37,830 nt of DNA, taken from assembly GCA_031268885.1 (NCBI GenBank), contig JAIRWR010000082.1, positions 1-37,830 of the forward strand, written 5' to 3'. The notes under the pieces are model-generated. The model did no database searches, was not told the DNA's origin, and was given only the letters and a program-made list of their open reading frames with translations. Shown in pieces: positions 32,600 through 37,830 of this stretch. The DNA is from Synergistaceae bacterium (lineage in GTDB: Bacteria; Synergistota; Synergistia; Synergistales; Synergistaceae). Numbering within the stretch: the stretch's first letter is position 1; the number at the start of each line of letters is the position of its first letter. The translations under genes were made by a program, and so were the position numbers.

Positions 32600-34031
32600 T
32601 TTTCAACGCGCCTCCCTTAGCTCCTTTTAGAAAACTATTCAAAAAGACGGGATCGGCCTTAGGGTCGAGTTCACCCGTACCGCGCCGGTTGTTGTAGTCG
32701 GTGAACACCTTACAGGTTATACCGGATAGCAGCAGGATGGCCACCAGGTTTATCAACGCCATGATCCCGTTGAAGAAATCCGCCATCTCCCACACCAGGG
32801 GCACATCGCCGACGGCCCCGAAGTAGAGCATACAGAGGACTATGATCCGGTATACGGCCATTCCGTTCTTACCGATGTTGGGAAAGAGATAGCCGATGTT
32901 GCTCTCGCCGTAGTAATAATTCGCGAGTATCGAGCTCCACGCGAAGAAGAATATCGCAAACATGATGAGCAGGGTTCCGAAATTACCGATCGACGCCTTG
33001 ACCGCGATCTGGGTCAGTTCTATGCCGGTCTTGCCAGATTCGAGTTCGCCGGACAGCAGTATTATAGCTGCTGTAGCCGTGCAGACAACTATTGTGTCCA
33101 CAAACACCCCCATCATCGCGACGAAGCCCTGGCGCGCGGGATGCGCAACCTCTGCCGTAGCGTTGGCGTTCGGCGTGGAGCCCATTCCGGCCTCGTTTGA
33201 AAACAGTCCTCTGGCTACCCCGTATCTGAACGCGCGCGCTACAGTGTGCCCCAACACGCCGCCAGCCGCCTGCCTTATGCCAAACGCGTTTTCGATTATG
33301 AGCTCAATGACGCTTGGAACCTGAGAGATATTGGTCAGTACGACATAAAGGGCTGTCAGTATATAGACGCTGGCCATGAGAGGGACGATGATCTCGGCGA
33401 CCCTGGCGATCCGCCGCAGTCCGCCGAAGATGACAAGGGCCGTGAGAATTATGACCACCACGGCGACCGCCCGCTTATCGAGCCCGAGCCCCCCATATAC
33501 CCCAGCGGCGATAGAGTTGCACTGGACCGCGTTGAAGATGAAGGCCATGGATATGATGATGCAGACCGAAAAGAGCACGCTCATCCACTTCTGCCCAAGG
33601 CCCTTTTCGATGTAATAGGCGGGACCTCCGCGAAAGGTGCCGTCGCCGTTGTCAACGCGAAAGACCTGGGCTAAAATCGCCTCCGCCATGATGGTCGCCA
33701 TGCCGACCAGAGCTGTTATCCACATCCAGAATATCGCGCCGGGTCCTCCGGAGACGAGCGCCGTAGCGACTCCAGCTAGGTTGCCAGTCCCAACCTGAGC
33801 GGCAAGCCCGGTACAGAGCGCCTGAAAGGAGGTGATGCCGCCATGCTCGCTCTTCTTTCTGCCTCCGAGCGTCACTTTGAACATGTACGTGAAATGTCTG
33901 ATCTGCGGAAAACCCAGACGTATGGTATAATAAATCCCCGTTCCGAGTAGAACCCAAATCATGCCCCATCCCCACAACATACTATTGGATGCCGCAAAAA
34001 AGGACATCAGCAGCTTTTGAATATCTTGCAT
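32592..34031 (-). CDS. Sodium:alanine/glutamine symporter (AGCS family)
   Basis: The 479-aa protein has about eleven transmembrane segments and the AGCS signature in its first third (GLAAQVGTGNLAGVATAL, then GGPGAIFWMW). Further family blocks are FRGGPAYYIEKGLGQKWM, RGLFSNEAGMGSTPNANA and FFFAWSSILANYYYGESNI. AGCS proteins take up alanine, glycine or glutamine with Na+. The coupled glutaminase gene points to glutamine, as in the glsA-glnT arrangement of Bacillus subtilis; that is inference from context. GGAGGGG lies 7 bases before the ATG at 34031. Confidence 0.95.
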   Translation of the reverse strand: MQDIQKLLMSFFAASNSMLWGWGMIWVLLGTGIYYTIRLGFPQIRHFTYMFKVTLGGRKKSEHGGITSFQALCTGLAAQVGTGNLAGVATALVSGGPGAIFWMWITALVGMATIMAEAILAQVFRVDNGDGTFRGGPAYYIEKGLGQKWMSVLFSVCIIISMAFIFNAVQCNSIAAGVYGGLGLDKRAVAVVVIILTALVIFGGLRRIARVAEIIVPLMASVYILTALYVVLTNISQVPSVIELIIENAFGIRQAAGGVLGHTVARAFRYGVARGLFSNEAGMGSTPNANATAEVAHPARQGFVAMMGVFVDTIVVCTATAAIILLSGELESGKTGIELTQIAVKASIGNFGTLLIMFAIFFFAWSSILANYYYGESNIGYLFPNIGKNGMAVYRIIVLCMLYFGAVGDVPLVWEMADFFNGIMALINLVAILLLSGITCKVFTDYNNRRGTGELDPKADPVFLNSFLKGAKGGALKNE

Positions 34032-34349
34032 AAGAACACCCCTCCGTTACTGTCGGAAACAAGCCTGTAAATGGCGTTTACCTGTTTTAATTTAAGTCAA
34101 AAGCGCGTATTTCTAATGTCAATTTATCGTATATTACTTCAAGGGCTTCGACAATGAGATAATGGCCTATATTTATCCGGTCATAAATAGCGCTAATTAC
34201 TGAACTGAACGAGTGGCCGGCGCATTCGAGACACCGTGGATGACTTGTGAGGGATGTGGTTACGGACACGCGCCCGCAATGTTTAATATAAACGTCGCGG
34301 GCGCGTTTTGAAATACGTCGTTTTTTTGCTTTTTTGCCTCCGATGCCGT
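34032..34349. other. 318-bp intergenic region with a GC-rich hairpin
   Basis: No convincing gene is present. Upstream of the symporter it must contain its promoter; a TTGACA lies at 34123-34118 on the minus strand, but no matching -10 box was clear. A perfect 9-bp inverted repeat, CGCGCCCGC (34269-34277) and GCGGGCGCG (34297-34305), lies just past the end of the hydrolase gene. Confidence 0.45.
34269..34305. terminator. Candidate terminator hairpin after the MBL-fold gene
   Basis: A perfect 9-bp, all-GC stem with a 19-base loop lies 45 bp downstream of the minus-strand stop at 34350. A TTTT run follows only on the plus strand, where no gene is being ended, so it would be a factor-dependent or mRNA-stabilising structure on the minus strand. 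Confidence 0.4.
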
Positions 34350-35207
34350 TCAATCCTTGCGGATGAATCTGTATCCTCCCGGATTCTCATTATCTGGAAC
34401 GATGTCCCCGATGCCGGGGTATGCTATGTGGGCTCCCGCGATCGGGATCCCGTTAGACGAGACGTATTCGAGCAACAATCTCCTGACCTTCGCGGCTTCG
34501 ACCGGGTCCGAGTCGTACCTGACCGAAACGCCCGGACGCGGCATCTGTATGGCCATTGCGTGGGTGATGTCGCCCCAGAACAGCATACGTTCACCCTTTG
34601 ACTCGAACATGAATACGGAGTGCCCAGGGGTATGACCGTAAGCCGCGATGGCGAGCACTCCGGGCATAACCTCGGCGCCGTTGTCGAGGGCGCCCGGATC
34701 GATCAGGTTCACGCTGTCGCCGTACTTGCCGAGCGATTCCCTCATGGCGGCCGACCAGTCATACTCAGCTCTGGAGACGCTGACGCGCGCGTTCGGAAAA
34801 GCGGGCGCACTATCCTTTAGTAAACCTCCAATATGGTCGCCATGACTGTGCGTTATCAGCAGTTCTTTCACGTCTTCGGGGCTGACGCCAAGCGACCTCA
34901 TGTTCAGTTCAAGGTTGGCGCCGTAGCCGGTGTCCACCAGAGTTACGCCCGAAGCGGAACGTATCATATACACGGCGACCGCGCTCGGATACTTGCCCGT
35001 CGGGATGAACTTACCTATGTCGGAATCCGACGCCCCAATCAAGATGTCGAGCCCGCCGTCTCTCTGAGCCTCCGAGAGCATACTGACCTCCAGGTCGCCT
35101 ACTCTCACGGTAAAAACGCCGTCCGAAGCACAAGCCGCTGACGCGAGTACAGCGACCAGTGCAAAGGACACAACCGTCACGAACATCATAGCCTCAACTC
35201 TCATCAT
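34350..35207 (-). CDS. Exported metallo-beta-lactamase-fold hydrolase
   Basis: The 285-aa protein has a signal peptide (about residues 1-27, cut near ACAS). The MBL-fold zinc motif HSHGDH is at about 120-125. It is preceded by VTLVDTGYGANLEL and followed by GHTPGHSVFMF (third metal His) and MLFWGDITHA (bridging Asp). This is a complete binuclear metal site of the lactonase or hydrolase type rather than a typical class B lactamase. The location should be periplasmic. The ATG at 35207, with GGGGAGG 5 bases upstream, is used; the adjacent ATG at 35204 has better spacing and is equally likely. It follows cbiA in the same direction with a gap of about 100 bp. Confidence 0.85.
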   Translation of the reverse strand: MMRVEAMMFVTVVSFALVAVLASAACASDGVFTVRVGDLEVSMLSEAQRDGGLDILIGASDSDIGKFIPTGKYPSAVAVYMIRSASGVTLVDTGYGANLELNMRSLGVSPEDVKELLITHSHGDHIGGLLKDSAPAFPNARVSVSRAEYDWSAAMRESLGKYGDSVNLIDPGALDNGAEVMPGVLAIAAYGHTPGHSVFMFESKGERMLFWGDITHAMAIQMPRPGVSVRYDSDPVEAAKVRRLLLEYVSSNGIPIAGAHIAYPGIGDIVPDNENPGGYRFIRKD

Positions 35208-35304
35208 TAAATCCTCCCCTTCGTATGACCTCATTTGGATTCCTGTTATTATAGCTCACAGGAAGATGATTTATCCGTGCCAGATAGGTGGAAACATCCA
35301 GAAA

Positions 35305-36726
35305 TCAGCTGATGTCAGCGGCAATACGCGCGAACTTAACGACGCGGCGCGCGGCGTCGGGGCACGACCAGAAGTTGATGTGCATGTAAGTCGCCAGCAG
35401 GTTTGTGGCTTCTCTGTCGGTGAAACCGTCAGTCCAGACGTCGTTCTCCCTCGACGCCCTCCTCACCGAAAAGACATCTGAGACAGCTCCCCTTGTCTCC
35501 GAGTAATGAAACTCGTGAGCCTTGAATCTTTCTCCTCGCCGGAACATTATGTTGTCCCTCGATACGCTAGCCTCGACATATCCGAAGCGCCGCAGCGCTG
35601 TCGTCATAAAGGCTTCCGCGTCAATTATGCCCGCCATGGGGACACGCCGTCCGTTGTACTCTATGCCGCGCGTCAAGTACATCATCCCCCCGCACTCAGC
35701 ATATATCCTGCCGCGGTGCGCGAACTCGCGCACCGACTCAATGTAACCCGCGTTTTCAGATAAACTGTCCGCAAATTCCTCCGGATACCCGCCTGGAAGT
35801 ATCAACAAGTCAGTCAACGGAGGGATTGAATCATCGCACAGAGGGGATGTAAAAAGAACCTCGCAGCCCAACGCGCGAAGCAACTCCCAGTTCTCAGCGT
35901 AATGGAAACAGAATGCGTTGTCGCGGGCTACCGCGACGCGAGAGGGACGGCCTTCTCGCGGAAGAGGCAGCCGAGTCAGAATATCCGGCTCTAAATAGCG
36001 TCCCTTTGGAACGCGGGCGCGCGAAACGATTTCCTTTATGTTGACGCTCTCCTCCACAAGCGATGCCAGGGAGTCGAGTATTTCACCCGTCTCCCGTCTT
36101 TCGAGAGCCGGAATCAGGCCGAGATGACGGGATGAAAGCGTCAGGCCGCGCAGATTCGGCAGCCATCCGAGCAGCGGAATGCCGGCGAAACGGGCCAGGG
36201 CGTCGGATATGAGGTTCGCATGCGCCTCGCCGGACACCCTGTTAGCTATGACCCCAACTATCTCCGGGGCGAGGGGTTCGAGCGTGGCAAAACCGCGCGC
36301 GACCGCGGCGACGCTCGTGGCGGCAGCTCTCGCGTCCACGAGCAGGATGACCGGAAGCCCAAGCTCCCTTGCCGTCCATGCCGTGGAGTAGACGCCGTCT
36401 GGGCCAAGTCCGTCGTAGAGCCCCATAACCCCCTCTACCACGGCAATATCGGCTCGCGGGCATCCCTGCCGCGCCCTGCATCTTTCAGAGTAAAAAAACG
36501 GGATGAGTTCGGGGTTGGGGAAGCCGTCGAGATTTACGCACTGCCGGCCCGACGCCAGCGTCAGGTAAGTCGGATCAACAAAATCCGGGCCGGTCTTAAA
36601 CGGCTGAACGAAGTGCCCGGACCGACTCAAAGCGGTACAGAGCGCGGCGGCTATCGTTGTCTTTCCGATTCCGCTCGACTGCGCGGCGAGCACGAAGCCG
36701 GGAGTGTCAGAGAATTGCGTGATCAT
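35305..36726 (-). CDS. cbiA: Cobyrinate a,c-diamide synthase (CbiA/CobB)
   Basis: The 473-aa enzyme amidates the a and c side chains of cobyrinate or hydrogenobyrinate using glutamine and ATP. The ATPase half starts with LAAQSSGIGKTTIAAALCTA (P-loop), then KTGPDFVDPTYL and VVEGVMGLYDGLG. The glutaminase half has LILPGGYPEEFAD and the nucleophile Cys in IYAECGGMMYLTRG, then HEFHYSE. Length fits the family. The ATG at 36726 lies inside the 3' end of the C20-methyltransferase gene, overlapping it by 20 bp, so the two are translationally coupled. The absence of cobN/S/T-like genes nearby gives no clue to the aerobic or anaerobic route, but the organism type favours the anaerobic one. Confidence 0.95.
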   Translation of the reverse strand: MITQFSDTPGFVLAAQSSGIGKTTIAAALCTALSRSGHFVQPFKTGPDFVDPTYLTLASGRQCVNLDGFPNPELIPFFYSERCRARQGCPRADIAVVEGVMGLYDGLGPDGVYSTAWTARELGLPVILLVDARAAATSVAAVARGFATLEPLAPEIVGVIANRVSGEAHANLISDALARFAGIPLLGWLPNLRGLTLSSRHLGLIPALERRETGEILDSLASLVEESVNIKEIVSRARVPKGRYLEPDILTRLPLPREGRPSRVAVARDNAFCFHYAENWELLRALGCEVLFTSPLCDDSIPPLTDLLILPGGYPEEFADSLSENAGYIESVREFAHRGRIYAECGGMMYLTRGIEYNGRRVPMAGIIDAEAFMTTALRRFGYVEASVSRDNIMFRRGERFKAHEFHYSETRGAVSDVFSVRRASRENDVWTDGFTDREATNLLATYMHINFWSCPDAARRVVKFARIAADIS

Positions 36727-37414
36727 TCCGCCACAACAGCAGAGTGGATAGGTATTCGTCCGCGTCTTCAAGGGCGGAATCTCCCTCGGATAATCGCTCT
36801 CCCGGGAGCCCTGCCCTGTTCACGCGGATTATGCGCTCCCAGGGGCCCGATAACGAGACAATGTCCCTGAGATCGTCCTTGAGCGCGGATGGTTTGAAGA
36901 TCGCGGCAACGTCGCAATTGACGAGCATCCCCACAACGCGCTCCCTTCCTGCCGTGCCAGGCACTATCGCCAGAATCTCGTCGTCCATGGCGAGAAATTT
37001 CCCAGCGGAAGCGCTTGCGAGCGAATGCGCCGACACGCCCGGAATTATTTCGAGCTCGACGGTTGGCACAAACCGCCTTAAAACCCCGAATAAATACGCC
37101 GCTGTCGAATAGAGCGCCGCGTCGCCGAGAATAGGCATCACCGCGTCTTTCACTCCAGACCACTTGCCTCGGCTCTCGTTGAGTTGATCATATATGATCT
37201 CGTCGCGGGTTTTAGAATCTCTGGTCATGGGGAATACAATCCGCAGCGTCTGCTTGCCATGGATATGTTCCCCGAGTATCGACTCGGCAACGCTGCTTCT
37301 TCCCCTTCCCGAGTGCGGGATGACGATCAGGTCGGCACGATGAATCGCATTCAGTGCCTTGATGGTGACAAGCTCAGGATCTCCGGGCCCTACTCCGGCC
37401 GCTATAAGTTTCAA
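36707..37414 (-). CDS. cbiL: Precorrin-2 / cobalt-factor II C20-methyltransferase
   Basis: The 235-aa protein has the tetrapyrrole methylase start AAGVGPGDPELVTIKAL and the C20-methyltransferase feature SGRGRSSVAESI (about 35-46). Later blocks are VMPILGDAALYSTAAYLFG and ELEIIPGVSAHSLASA. It methylates C20 of precorrin-2 or cobalt-sirohydrochlorin with SAM in corrin synthesis. The start is a TTG at 37414 preceded by AAGGGG at 9 bases. It overlaps cbiA by 20 bp. CobI is the name in aerobic pathways; cbiL is preferred here because Synergistota are anaerobes. Confidence 0.92.
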   Translation of the reverse strand: MKLIAAGVGPGDPELVTIKALNAIHRADLIVIPHSGRGRSSVAESILGEHIHGKQTLRIVFPMTRDSKTRDEIIYDQLNESRGKWSGVKDAVMPILGDAALYSTAAYLFGVLRRFVPTVELEIIPGVSAHSLASASAGKFLAMDDEILAIVPGTAGRERVVGMLVNCDVAAIFKPSALKDDLRDIVSLSGPWERIIRVNRAGLPGERLSEGDSALEDADEYLSTLLLWRNDHAIL

Positions 37415-37559
37415 AGTAACGCGCCCCTTCTATATCTATAAAGCATTCGTCCATCAGGTAGAGCTGCCTTGCCTCGAAGATCATCCTCGTCCGCTCGTCA
37501 GCGCTGAGCTGCTTCAGACGGCCCACCGCCATCTTCATCTCTTCCGGTCTTAGCCGCAA
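37374..37559 (-). pseudogene. Possible 3' fragment of an Rpn/PD-(D/E)XK transposase-like gene
   Basis: A 61-codon frame (TTG start, stops immediately upstream) contains a helical segment KQLSADERTRMIFEARQLYL. This is reminiscent of the C-terminal tails of Rpn-family nuclease/transposase proteins, which are common in Synergistota. The frame runs 41 bp into cbiL, where its sequence is a shadow. No nuclease domain is present, so at best this is a remnant. The likeness is from memory and weak. Confidence 0.25.
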
Positions 37560-37729
37560 TCATCAATCTGTATCTCCTTAGGTCTTCTTCCTCTTTTTGC
37601 CATGCGCACCGACCTCTCCGTCTGACTTGAGGTTATTTTAACATTATTTTGCGGCGAGAGAAGACCATCGCTGATCCGTTCTCATATTATCGAATTTACT
37701 CTGGGAATTTTACGCGCCTCTCCTTTAAC

Positions 37730-37830
37730 TCACTCTGTCCAGTCTTCAAGCCGTAGACCATCTACTCTTGCAAATTCTTTTTTGTTGTTGGTCACTAGAA
37801 TTGCTCCAGACGCTTTAGCATGGGCGGCAA
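37730..37830 (-). CDS. vapC: VapC-like PIN-domain toxin, C-terminal end (runs off the window)
   Basis: The minus-strand frame entering from the right edge encodes 32 residues, AAHAKASGAILVTNNKKEF and then RVDGLRLEDW, ending at TGA 37730-37732. The LVTNN..EF.RV.GL..EDW pattern is the standard end of VapC-type PIN-domain RNases of type II toxin-antitoxin systems. The TNN segment carries the last part of the acidic/metal site region. The rest of the gene, and any vapB antitoxin, would lie outside the window. Confidence 0.8.
   Translation of the reverse strand, partial: AAHAKASGAILVTNNKKEFARVDGLRLEDWTE

Noticed and set aside
34087-34353. An 88-codon minus-strand frame between the symporter and hydrolase genes.
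   Set aside because: No ribosome site, its start overlaps the end of the hydrolase gene and it crosses the GC-rich hairpin at 34269-34305.
34350-35207. A class B beta-lactamase resistance gene.
   Set aside because: The HSHGDH motif and flanking sequence fit lactonase or hydrolase-type MBL proteins; nothing specific to antibiotic-hydrolysing enzymes was seen.

Overview
The window reads as a chromosomal segment of a Synergistota (Synergistetes) bacterium. The clearest evidence is a secreted protein at 4343-6046 that ends in a Synergist-CTERM-type sorting tail: a Gly-rich stretch, one Cys, a short hydrophobic segment and a basic end. The gene set agrees with an amino-acid-fermenting anaerobe. 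It has branched-chain amino-acid uptake genes, a sodium:amino-acid (probably glutamine) symporter overlapping a glutaminase gene, cobalamin biosynthesis genes, and frequent TTG/GTG starts behind strong Shine-Dalgarno sequences.

Layout. (1) 1-4342 is an AT-rich accessory island. It holds dispersed repeats, a hairpin that masks the ribosome site of a tiny ORF, a MarR-type regulator with a duplicated His/Gly-rich tail and two operator palindromes in its own promoter, and an orphaned type II restriction-modification module. In that module the DNA methyltransferase is intact, but only the first 43 codons of a XhoI/PaeR7I-like endonuclease remain; the break lies in an 18-bp sequence that recurs beyond the other end of the methyltransferase gene. 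(2) 4343-17801 is a block of seven plus-strand genes for exported or membrane-anchored proteins: a Synergist-CTERM protein, a two-repeat secreted protein, a membrane-anchored coiled-coil/TPR protein, a DUF4384 protein, a TPR protein, a 1478-residue TPR-CHAT putative cysteine peptidase with a signal peptide, and a second TPR protein paralogous to the first. This is the most unusual part of the window. (3) 18092-21244 holds a LivJ-type binding protein and a LivH permease without LivM/G/F, followed by small membrane-protein ORFs.

(4) 21207-28161 is on the minus strand: galactokinase-family protein, a large Cache-PAS-HisKA-HATPase-REC-HPt hybrid kinase, cobyric acid synthase and a DUF1850 protein. 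(5) 28403-30589 is on the plus strand: htpG with a clear promoter, then tRNA-Asn with its own promoter and a terminator. (6) 30634-37414 is on the minus strand: an SDR epimerase-like protein, the glutaminase/symporter pair, a secreted metallo-beta-lactamase-fold hydrolase, cobyrinate a,c-diamide synthase and precorrin-2 C20-methyltransferase. The right edge holds the 3' end of a vapC-like PIN toxin gene.

How the genes may work together: the CHAT block looks like one exported system, in which TPR proteins could scaffold a CHAT peptidase in the cell envelope. The functional link is inferred from gene order, shared repeats and export signals only. The three recognised cobalamin genes sit in two clusters and belong to the adenosylcobalamin pathway.
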